Shown here in pieces: positions 8,522 through 17,600 of a stretch of 22,113 nt of DNA. The stretch covers positions 8,121 to 30,233 of the forward strand of contig QKYT01000954.1 in NCBI GenBank assembly GCA_003550305.1. Reading direction: 5' to 3'. The stretch comes from Glomus cerebriforme (taxonomy: Eukaryota > Glomeromycota > Glomeromycetes > Glomerales > Glomeraceae). The position numbers and the translations under genes were made by a program. The notes below the pieces were generated by a model that did no database searches, was not told the origin of the DNA, and worked only from the letters and a program-made list of their open reading frames with translations. Each line of letters starts with the position of its first letter. Positions within the stretch are counted from its first letter, which is position 1.

Positions 8522-9959
8522 CTTTTATAATGAATTTTTTTTTTCTGAGAATATATATTTTTTTTTCTTAACTAGATTTTAAAATTTTTTTACTTTTTTT
8601 TTTCGTCTTAGAATCGCTTACCTTTTTATACATTATCGAATTATAATCTGATGCAAATTTTGAATTTTGCCAAGAAATTATTGATATCTGACGCGCGTAC
8701 ATTATATAACTTTACTATGAAGTAAAAATATATACTAGTTGACTAATTGTAAGGTGATACAACATGGACGAATCAAACAATTAATTAACCAATTTAGGAA
8801 AAAACGGAATATTCGGGAAACATAGTTGAGTGACACGAGAAAAAAAAATTACTTGGCAAAAATTTTAAAAATCAAAAAATTTCTCATCAGAAATTTCTTA
8901 ATGGACTATTTCCATTTCTTGGTATAATTTTTCATATTATAAAAAGGGACTGCCAAGAGAAGAAAAAAGGATAATAACTTAATATAGAAAAACAATATAA
9001 TATGCTTAGAATCTTGGCTAAAAATAACGTGTTTTGCGCAGTAAAATTACACATGAGCCAAGAGCCAGGAAAACTCTATGCAGAACATTGTATACGTTTA
9101 TTGCAATGATTTTCTTGTCAGTATTATTAAAATTCTTGGCTAAAATAAACAAGCCTTTTTATTAATTGACAATAAGTTGATCAATAGATCTAAACAATTT
9201 TTGGTATGATGAAAAGAGCGACACTTTTTTAAATCTGACATTACTTTTCTCAAATCTTGCTATGAGCCACATGGCATAATAATAATATTTGTTGGAAGGG
9301 AGGTTTGCCAAGACTTGGCCAAGAAAATCTTCAAAATAAAAATGTAATGGAGATTTATGTACAGTGTAAATCATTACCATTTCGAAAGAACTAACATACG
9401 GAGAATTCTCGGCAAAAAAAAAAAATTTCTTTTACTTGGCATTTTAATTCGAAATAACTGATCATTTTTAAAAGATTATGCAAAAAGTTTTGCCAAGACT
9501 TTTTTTTTTCTTATATCTATTGTTATTCACTATCAATAATAATGAATAATTTCGAAGATCTCAACATTAAGTGCTGCGCTGAATCTTGAATGCATTTCAA
9601 TATTAGATAAATTACATGCATTTAGTTTAACTTATTTTGTTACATTACATTTATTACATCACGGCGTACCATCGTATCATACGTATCATACGATAAGTAC
9701 TTGGACACGTAGTACACGTGAATATCCCAATCAAAATACGCCACGTTAAATTTTTTTTTTTTTACGAAATATTATTTCATTTTCTTCTCTTAACAAATTA
9801 TTAACCGTGTTAAAATCATTTTCTCGTATGTACCATATTAAAAGTTCTTTCTTTGTTATATAAATAAATAAATAAAAATTCTAAATATTCTTGTTCATTT
9901 TAGCTTCATTATTTGAAATAATATTCTTTCTCTACTTCTGAAAAAAAAAACGGCACAAA
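8522..9959. promoter_or_regulatory. Divergent intergenic region dense in PacC sites
   Basis: This 1438-bp gap separates the PacC-like gene (minus) from OST4 (plus). It contains twelve GCCARG hexamers on one or other strand, starting at 8669, 8852, 8952, 9013, 9057, 9064, 9135, 9307, 9314, 9318, 9435 and 9492. Three of them overlap or abut at 9307-9323. GCCARG is the established PacC/Rim101 target, so autoregulation is a natural inference. Near 9005-9145 two copies of an AAT(T)CTTGGCTAAAA word show some sites are part of short direct repeats. A CGTATCATA word is repeated near 9672-9692 and CACGTG occurs near 9714. A 72-codon minus-strand open frame at 9162-9380 has no recognisable homology and is not called. 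Confidence 0.6.
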
Positions 9960-10115
9960 ATGATTACAGACACGACTCTTGCAGTCTTGTGTAATTCATT
10001 AGGAACAGTGTTAATGGCATTAATTTTTGCCTACCATTTCGTAGTAGTGAATTCTAAAGATAATTCTAAAAAATCTGAAAAGAACCATTCTGAATTAAAA
10101 GGGAGTGTAAATTAG
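9960..10115 (+). CDS. OST4: Oligosaccharyltransferase subunit OST4
   Basis: A single-exon frame of 51 residues starts MITDTTLAVLCNSLGTVLM and continues with LIFAYHFVVVN. This matches the OST4 mini-protein pattern: human begins MITD.QLA..ANMLG and has YHYVAVN at the corresponding place; yeast begins MISDEQLN. OST4 is a one-pass ER membrane subunit that holds the catalytic STT3 with the Ost3/6 subunit in the N-glycosylation complex. The hydrophobic segment runs from about residue 8 to 30. After it comes a hydrophilic Lys/Ser/Asn tail of about 20 residues, making it longer than the 36-37 residue yeast and human forms. It is convergent with the dehydrogenase gene, 147 bp away. Its size means it falls below common gene-calling cut-offs. 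Confidence 0.93.
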   Translation: MITDTTLAVLCNSLGTVLMALIFAYHFVVVNSKDNSKKSEKNHSELKGSVN

Positions 10116-10262
10116 TTCTTTTTAAATTATTATATTTTTGATATTACATTTTTTTTTTAATAATAATATTAATAAAGATTGTTTGATATTTAATAATTAA
10201 TTGATTTATTTATTTGTTAGGATATGATGAGATAATTAATTTACATTAATAAATAATATCAC

Positions 10263-11588
10263 TTAGCTATTGTATCTTTCTGTCAAAGTGTTAATGATAT
10301 TATTATTATTCTCTCTATGAATAGTTACAGTATCAACTTGAGAATTTGGAAGAACGGTTAATTCTGAAATTACAACATTTGTAGGTCGATTTGCACCAAA
10401 TACAACACATTCGGCTGAAAAAAAAAAAGAATAATAATAAATTAAGTTTTGGTCAAGTAAGAAATTTAAAAAATCATGTTATTTACCTATGTCTTTTGCA
10501 GTAAGTGGTTCATATCCGGAATAGTAGGTTTTGGAGAATTCTGAATTTCCTCTACTTCTATTCAATGTGAATTCTGTTTCTACTGCTCCTGTGATTGAAA
10601 GGAAAAAAAAACAGGTTTAAAAGATGGAGAAGATGCGAGAAATTCATGATGATAGATTTAATTTATAATTTTACCTGGTCTAATCAAAAGAACTCTAATT
10701 TTTGTTTTAATAAGTTCCTTTCTTAAAGAGCTAATTTCAAGATGATTTCAAATTGTTTCAAACATATTTTTTTTTTCTAAAAAAAAAATGTATTTATCTA
10801 TACTTTTTTTTTTTAAAAAAAAAACTTACTCAGCAATTCCTTCAACAGCAAATTTTGAAGCAGCATAAATAGAATTACCAAATCCATGACTTTGTTTACC
10901 AGAGATACTTCCCATCATAATAATATCACCGCTATTACGTTCTTTCATTCTAGGAAGAACAGCTTGTGTAGTATATATTAATCCATTTACATTTGTTTCT
11001 AAAACTGCTTTAATTTCTTCTTCTGATTGTTTATCCAATGGTTCAAATCCAAGTGCTAATCCGGCCTATAAATATAAATAAATAATATATATATAAGAGA
11101 GACCAAAATTTTCTTTTTTTTAAATAAAATTTGAAAATTTATTGTTACGTTGTTGACTAGTACGTCGATATCTTTAAGTTCTTGAGGCAAATTCGCGATT
11201 GCGTCATTAATTGCTTGTTTATTCTTTATGTCAACTTTACAAACATGAATTTGTGTATTAGGATATTTTTCTAAAATTTCTGATTTTAATTTTTGTAATC
11301 TTTCTATACGTCTTGCGAATAAAATGTGAAAAAATTCGAGTTAAAGAGAATCATTATATTGCGAAATTATCAACGCATTTAAGTAAAAAAGGATATAAGT
11401 TTAGAATTGTATTTAGCAAATTCTAATGCAGTAGCTTCCCCGATACCCGATGATGCACCGGTACTATGCATTATAAAAAAAAAAAATTAAAAAATTTTCA
11501 GTTTATGTAAATTGAACATTTGAACATCTTATAAATCTTTATTTATTATTTACATTAATACTACACGTCCTGATAATTCTGTAATCAT
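10263..11588 (-). CDS. NADP-dependent short-chain dehydrogenase, YMR226C-like
   Basis: Seven exons on the minus strand: 11588-11554, 11463-11397, 11325-11149, 11065-10830, 10730-10675, 10588-10487 and 10414-10263, giving 274 residues. The classical SDR signatures are in place: TGASSGIG (13-20) for the cofactor, NNAG (92-95), N118, a GSISGK segment with the likely catalytic S146, and YAASK with Y160 and K164. FAVEGIADSLRKEL, IRVLLIRPGAVETEF and EPLTAKDIAECVVF follow the yeast YMR226C/bacterial YdfG pattern. Those enzymes oxidise serine, L-allo-threonine and other 3-hydroxy acids with NADP in the cytosol. Here the exact substrate is inferred. The tail beyond the usual TVLPNSQ end is extended by about 25 residues. 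Five of the six introns are GT-AG; the second is an AT-AC intron described separately. The gene is divergent from the stathmin-like gene. Confidence 0.93.
11326..11396 (-). other. U12-type AT-AC intron in the dehydrogenase gene
   Basis: The 71-nt minus-strand intron begins ATATCCTTTT, an exact match to the minor-spliceosome 5' consensus, and ends TTTTTTCAC. A branch-site-like TCTTTAAC lies with its adenosine about 15 nt from the 3' end, the short spacing typical of U12 introns. Removing it joins NSKL to ILFARRIERL in phase 0, exactly as the SDR family requires. No GT-AG alternative works, because an in-frame TAA appears before the only downstream GT. Confidence 0.85.
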
Positions 11589-12146
11589 CTTAAAAACATG
11601 AAAGAATTTTTGTATAAAAAAGAACAATGACTTTTATAAGGAATAAAAAAAATTCGAAGATCTGATGATGATAATTTTCAACTGATCTGGCCACAAATTT
11701 TATTGGTTGGTGTAACCCGACTCCACAAAACTATTGGGTCATTTGGTCGACCAAAATTGTCGATCGAAACTGCTCTACACTGATCTAACATCGCGAAATC
11801 TGAATTTTTCACTCCCATAGTAAAAGAAAAAAAACTAAAGGAGAAAATTAAATAAACCCTGACAAAAAATACAAAGGCTGATAATTTCAGCCAAAATGGC
11901 TATAATTCTGGCAGAAATGATAGCCATGCCGCATATGTAAATGACGCAAACAAAACTTAATTTAGAAGTAAATCACGTGTAATGATGTAATAATGATATT
12001 TTGTGGTTGGTTCTGGACGCAGGAGTTGCGTAATATGCAGGGATTCTTTTTTTCACATTTATAAAAAGGTTGTTTTTTTTAATCCTAAACAGAATTCTCT
12101 CTTCACAACAATAACAAAGTAATTCTCTCCTGAAAATAAAGTAAAC
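11589..12146. promoter_or_regulatory. Divergent intergenic region with palindromes
   Basis: This region separates the dehydrogenase and stathmin-like starts. It contains a perfect 14-bp palindrome TTTGGTCGACCAAA at 11742-11755 and a GCCAAAATGGC..TTCTGGC block near 11891-11912 that resembles repeat fragments at 3423-3450 and 20142-20164. A TATA box for the plus-strand gene is at 12060-12067. No coding frame is supported. Confidence 0.5.
12060..12067 (+). promoter_or_regulatory. TATA box of the stathmin-like gene
   Basis: TATAAAAA lies 87 bp upstream of the ATG, in a position suited to a short 5' UTR. It is called by sequence and position only. Confidence 0.5.
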
Positions 12147-12539
12147 ATGAGTACCGAAGAGAAAGCTTCTATTGCTTTTGAAATAGAGTTTAAAGAAAAC
12201 CCAAATGCACCTATTCCGGAACATATCAGGAAAAAGTATGAGGAAGAAGGTGGAACGAATTTAAGTGACGAAGAACTTCGAGCAAAACTTAAGGCAAAAC
12301 TTGAAGCAGCAGAAGAAAGGAAAAAAAAAGTAGAGGAAACTAAAGCGGCCAAAGCAGCTCAAGAAGTAGCTCACGCTAAACACGTAGCAGAAGAAAAAAG
12401 ACGACTTTCCGATGCGCAAAAACAAGAAAACTTAGCCAAATTACAAGAAAGTTTAGATAATGCTGAAGCGAGAAGAGAAGAGGCCCAAAAAGAAAAACTT
12501 GAAAAACTTGCTAAACTTGATAAGAAGCCTACTCCTTAG
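12147..12539 (+). CDS. Stathmin-like charged coiled-coil protein
   Basis: A single uninterrupted frame of 130 residues. After a short N-terminus (SIAFEIEFKENPNAPIPEHI), residues from about 40 to 124 are almost entirely helix-forming and highly charged. They contain KLEAAEERKKKVEE, HAKHVAEEKRRL and LDNAEARREEAQKEKLEKLA. These phrases resemble the tandem tubulin-binding helix of stathmin (KLEAAEERRK, and AEARRE-like elements). Stathmins bind two tubulin heterodimers and promote microtubule disassembly. The length is close to human stathmin (149 aa). Charged coiled coils resemble one another easily, so tubulin binding is inference. High Glu/Lys content and well-used codons suggest good expression. 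Directly after the stop there is a candidate 3' UTR intron. Confidence 0.65.
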   Translation: MSTEEKASIAFEIEFKENPNAPIPEHIRKKYEEEGGTNLSDEELRAKLKAKLEAAEERKKKVEETKAAKAAQEVAHAKHVAEEKRRLSDAQKQENLAKLQESLDNAEARREEAQKEKLEKLAKLDKKPTP

Positions 12540-12545
12540 GAAATT

Positions 12546-12612
12546 GTAAGTGTCATGCTTTTCTTTCTTTTTGTATAATAAACGCTTACATCGTTATTTT
12601 TATTTCTTGTAG
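12546..12612 (+). other. Candidate 3' UTR intron of the stathmin-like gene
   Basis: GTAAGTGTC starts 6 nt after the stop codon and TTTCTTGTAG ends 67 nt later, the size of other introns in this window. Splicing here would leave the protein unchanged. It is supported by signals only. Confidence 0.45.
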
Positions 12613-13359
12613 TTATTCAATTAATTTTACGTGTTTATTATTACATATACGTTATACATATCTCTTATTTTATTTACTAAAGATCATCCTGTAATGTAAA
12701 TTTTCTTATCTGCAGTAAAATTAAATTTTAACCCTCATTCGTTTAAATGCAAAAGTTTAAATTTTTTTTTTTTATATGAATATCAATTATTAATATTTAT
12801 AATGCTGGTCAAACTTAAAACTTTATATGATCGTCAAATAAATGTCGTAGTGCATAAATAATGATTTTTTGAACTGGAAATTCGAATGATCGAAAATTTT
12901 TTTTAATTTACTGTTTATAGAAGTGGTTTTCGAGAATAATTTTGAAACCTTACAAAGTAACGCGTTAGAAGGATAAAATTAGATTAGTGTTTATACCTTT
13001 GTTACACTACTTCCAAGAAATTACCACAAAGAAAATAAAGAAAATTTTAATTTCCTAATGTAGATTGTACAAATTGTATGGAAACTTAATTAGTAACCTG
13101 TGTCTAATGTTGTTTCATTCTCATAATTCCTTTTTTTTTCACCTTTTCCACATTCTTTTTTATTTTTATTGTTCATTCCGCCCATTTCTTTCTCACTCTC
13201 ATTAACGGTTACCCGTTCGGTTTTTACAGGTAACATACAAAGTACTAAACACGAATTTCAAAGTTTTACAACTTTTGCGCATTAGAACTACAAACTCTCC
13301 TTTTTTCTTTTTCGTTTTTTTTTTTATTTAAAGAAAAGTTCAACTTTTAGTATCTAACC
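12613..13359. other. Intergenic region with a TAACGCGTTA palindrome
   Basis: No gene is seen. TAACGCGTTA at 12958-12967 is a perfect 10-bp palindrome containing ACGCGT, the core of yeast MluI cell-cycle boxes; function here is not shown. Pyrimidine-rich tracts near 13120-13200 and 13300-13325 probably belong to the promoter of the downstream gene. Confidence 0.4.
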
Positions 13360-13943
13360 ATGAAGTCATTGAAATCATTCAAGGTATAAAATTTAATTAA
13401 ATGAATTCAAATTTTAAATTTGAATTGAGAAATGAAAATAGGAATTAATTCTGATAATAGATATTAATATATTTTAGATAATAATAGCATTATTTATCAT
13501 AACTTTCGTGGTTTTGATTAATTTAACTGTGGACGTTAACGCTTTTCCTCTACCCAATGATCCAAAATTATGCTCGAATGGTGAGTGACTAATAAAACAC
13601 CTTATTTAAAAGACAATAGTCTTACCTTAGTTGGCTAACAAAGATCACGTGAAAATCACGCGTTTATAAATTGAAACTATATTATTTAGGGTGCAATTTC
13701 TTTACCAAAAGAGATGAAGGAAATCCTACATCATCAAATCCTTCACCAAATAATGGAGATCAATCTTTACCAACGGGAAATGCTAGTGATACTGATATTA
13801 TTGCTCCTTCTTCTCCTGATTATAACGGAAGTCAAATAAAGAAACTAGCTATTCCGATTGGAGTTGTATTCGGTATAATAGTTGGTTCTGCTTTCGTATT
13901 TCTTGTTTGGAAATGGTGTTTCAAACCTACAGAATCAAAATGA
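13360..13943 (+). CDS. Small signal-peptide, single-pass membrane protein
   Basis: Three exons, 13360-13383, 13478-13580 and 13690-13943, joined by GT-AG introns (AAG|GTATAA, AATG|GTGAGT), give 126 residues. Residues 1-30 look like a signal peptide: MKSLKSFK, a hydrophobic stretch, then DVNA before FPLPNDP. The ectodomain is Ser/Pro/Asn-rich with only two cysteines (in KLCSNGGC). It has a KR pair at 49-50 that could be a Kex2-type site and potential N-glycosylation sites at N73 and N88. Residues about 95-115 form a transmembrane helix (IPIGVVFGIIVGSAFVFLVW) followed by the short tail KWCFKPTESK. The topology predicted is type I at the cell surface or in the secretory path. No family is recognised. 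The longest uninterrupted frame would start at 13671 inside intron 2; the three-exon model is preferred because it supplies a signal peptide. Confidence 0.8.
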
Positions 13944-14697
13944 AATGCCTAAATGAAAAACTTTATATACATAATATTTACATATAGAATAGAATTAGGA
14001 ATTAGGGTTGGTGTTGATGTGATTAATTAATTTTTTATTTTATCATATTAATTAATAATTTGTTTAGTTAATTCCCGAAATCTAATCTTTCTTGGTAAAG
14101 ACTTACTTTTTACAATATTTATTAATTGAATGATTCATGTTCTAATTATTGATATTTCCTAATACTACGTCCCCCAAAAATTTCTTATTGACTGAATTAA
14201 GTAAAATATAATTTTTTTTAATGTGATACTAGTGCAAATTGGGTTAATAATAAATATAAAAATACCTTATTTGGTCTGACATTTTTTTTTCGATCCGCTA
14301 TACTTACAAATTCTGACCTAAATTTATGCGCGACGCGTATAAACCTCAATTACTAACATTACTAACGCAATAGGAAAAAATCTTGGGTAAAATGAAAATC
14401 CAAGGGTTCTGGAACTTTAAAACGAATAAGCACGCTGTTTCCGAAATAAGAAATACGCACAAGTACAGTCATTTAAGATATGCATATAATATATACTTTA
14501 TAATATTGAAAATTATTGAGTTTCTTTTCATTTTCCTTTTCTCATAATATTTTCTATTAAAATCCTCCTTCCCTCTTTTCTAACCAAAAAAAAATACGTT
14601 CAAACTTTAAATTTATTAATAATATTAATATATTTTTTTTAACTTCTCTATCTTTTTATTTATTTTACAATATTTTATATATGAAATTTATAATAAA
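13944..14697. promoter_or_regulatory. Intergenic region upstream of the RasGEF gene
   Basis: It should hold the 3' end of the small membrane protein gene and the promoter of the RasGEF gene. ACGCGT occurs near 14333. Long AT-rich pyrimidine stretches precede the ATG. No coding or RNA feature is seen. Confidence 0.35.
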
Positions 14698-17600
14698 ATG
14701 ACTACATCAGTCCTAGTAGTAAGGGCATTATACGATTTTAATTCAAATGATACTTCAAGTTTATCTTTCAAAAGGGATGATATCATACAAGTGCTTACTC
14801 AACTAGAATCTGGTTGGTGGGATGGACTATGCAATGGTGAACGTGGTTGGTTTCCAAGTAACTATGTTACCACTTATGAAGAGGGGGAATTACTTGACGA
14901 CGAAGAGGATAAGGTTTGATGATGTTTAAAACCTTTTTTTTTTAAAAAATATCAATTAAGAAAATTTTGTAAATAAAAACTTCTTTTAGTTATCAGGTTG
15001 GATTTCTCAGCAAACTCCAGATGGAGAAACTTTTTATTATAATACGAGAACACAAGAATCTGCTTGGGATTTACCTGATGATAATGAATCTATTACGACA
15101 AACATTAGAGATACAATAAGTAGTAATAGAAGTTTAAGACAATTACCGGAAAATTGGATACAACAGCCAACAGAAGATGGGAATACTTATTATTATTATA
15201 ATGTCATAACTAAGGAAATTAGATGGACTTACCCAGGAGGTGGTACTACAACTCTCGTTTCCGATATTGATGAGGATAAAGATGATGAAAGAATTGACTC
15301 ACATGTTACTTCTGCTCTTGTAGAAGTAAATCAACATGATTTAGAGAATGTCGAAACTGCTGATAAAGCAAGTATTGCAAGTTCGCAAAGTAGTCAATTA
15401 AGTTCAACTACTATTGACACTATTCGGCAAAGGTCTCAACAAAGAAATTCAATAGAAAATGTAAGTTAAAAAATATATGTAATATGACCAATATTTTTTC
15501 GTATATGCTGATTAATTATTTTTTGATGAGTAGCTTCCTTCAAATTGGGGTCAAAAAACCACACCTCAAGGGAGAATATATTATTATAATAAATTGACAG
15601 ATGAGACAACTTGGAGTCTTGACAGTATTAATGCTGATGGTCACCTAGTAAGTTAAAAAAAAAACCCCCATAATTTTAAAAGAAAAAAAAAATCTAAAAA
15701 AAAAATTTTTTTTTTTTCTTTAGTTAAGGGATGAGCCTAATGAAAGTGGGTCGGGTGATGAAGTTCCACGTGAACCATTATCTCCAGCTTCTATAGATCA
15801 ACCAAGAGAATCTTCAATTCTCATGTTTCAAAATTCTGAACAACTTACGTGGGATTCCTTATCACAGAGTGTTGTCTTGGCTATTCAACATCTTAATTTA
15901 GCAGCTACAGACAATATTAAACAAAATTACGCAAATTGTACTAACGATATTGTTGAAAGCATTAGAATTATGCTTTATGCGTCTGGAACTATTGAAAAAG
16001 ATTCACCTGCAATTAAACAAGATAAGAATCTCAAGAATTGTCATAGACATATAATGGCTTCACTTTCGAAATTAGTTCTTTCAACAAAAGTAGCTTCAGG
16101 TGTATGGCCTCCACCGGATGCTGCTCAAAAAATGAGAAGCGATGCTGATGAGGTTTTAATGGCCGTTCGACAATTTGTTCAAGCTGCTGAACATACTGTA
16201 GGTATTAAAAGAGTTGATCCAAAAATTCTTGAAAGTGCTACAGGTGGTTCATGGCGCGGGAATAATTTATCATCGATACAAACAAATGGAATTAATGGAA
16301 CTAATGGCCGAATAACAAAACCATCTTCGATATCATCAAGTGTAAATTCACAAGATAACAATAGTGCTCCAAATTCACCTACGATTTTACGTTCTTTAAC
16401 ACCTGATCTTATTGCTTCGTTGGATCAAATTTCTCGTACTGTAAATCAGACTATCCTATTACTTGTTAGTAATGTTAAAAAAATAATTGACACTCCTCAT
16501 TCTTCCATATCCAATGTAAATATTTCTTTTTCTCTTATTTCACAAACAAAACAAGTTATTACCCAAGTTGGACAATTTTTATCTTTTATTGAAGATATAA
16601 ATCTGGAGGAATTGGATGAATCTAGTTTAGATACAATAAATGAATTTAATATAGCTAAACAAGCATTATATGATAATATAGCAAAGTTGGTTATTTGCGC
16701 TCAATCAGCAACCGATCCATTAGCTCCATTAAATGCTATGGATCAAGTTTTGGTTTCTACGGACATGATGGATAAAGCAATAAAAGACGTTGTTATCGCT
16801 ACAAAATTCCTTGCTGAAGAAAAAGGTGAACAAGAACAAATGAAACTACGTCCAAGAAGACCTAGTACCGTTGAAGTCCCTCCAACAAAGAGACGTATTA
16901 CTTCAAATTATAGTACAAATTCATCTACATCTAATTCTAATACTCTTGACCAAATTATTGAGAATGATTCAAATGACTCAACAGAAAATCAACCTAATAC
17001 AACCCCTCCGGTTCCCTCTTCAGGAGCAGGTTTGCAAACTGTCCCTGAGAACGATATTATTTCAACTAATGGTTCAACATTAATTGGTGATGACGTTCAA
17101 ACTTCACCGGTTTCAGTTAGTGGGGGGCGTCGTATTCGTTCTGATAGTACTGTTTCTTCTAAAACATATAACGATACTGCATCATCTCATTCACATCCTC
17201 CTTTACAACGTTCACAAACTCAACCTGTTCTTCCTTCTTCGGCTTCAGCTGATTATCCATTTTCTTCATCCCCTCCACCTACAAATGGAAATACAGGTGG
17301 AACTAAATCACCACGTAGTGAAAACAAGGTTAATAAATTCTTTGGAGAAGAAAATATTCCTTCAAATCTTACTCAATCACATGGCAAAAAAGAAGATAGG
17401 CCTTGGTTCCTTAATTATGATTATGATCCATCAGAAATGATATTTAATATGGAAAGTTATGTCAAAGGAGGAACCCTTAATGCTCTCGTGGAGAGATTGA
17501 CCATGCATGATTTATTAGATTCAAATTTTATCGCTACATTTTTGTTGACATATAGATCTTTCTGTACGACAGATGAGTTCTTTGATATGTTGGTTAAAAG

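Noticed and set aside
9162..9380. 72-codon minus-strand open frame in the PacC/OST4 gap
   Set aside because: No recognised domain, no flanking splice signals that extend it, and it overlaps the PacC-site cluster. A chance frame is more likely, although a small gene cannot be excluded.
12059..12352. Minus-strand frames over the stathmin-like gene (12059-12352 and 11973-12224)
   Set aside because: Complement of the charged coiled-coil codons; Ser/Phe/Ala-rich shadow without independent support.
13671..13689. Start codon of the small membrane protein placed at 13671
   Set aside because: It lies in intron 2, before a good acceptor (ATTATTTAG). The spliced three-exon model gives a signal peptide and a consistent frame.
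16179..17440. Frames at 16179-16361 (minus), 16871-17083 and 17084-17440 (plus) within the RasGEF gene
   Set aside because: They overlap the long conserved RasGEF exon in other frames and show biased Ile/Leu or His-rich shadow composition.
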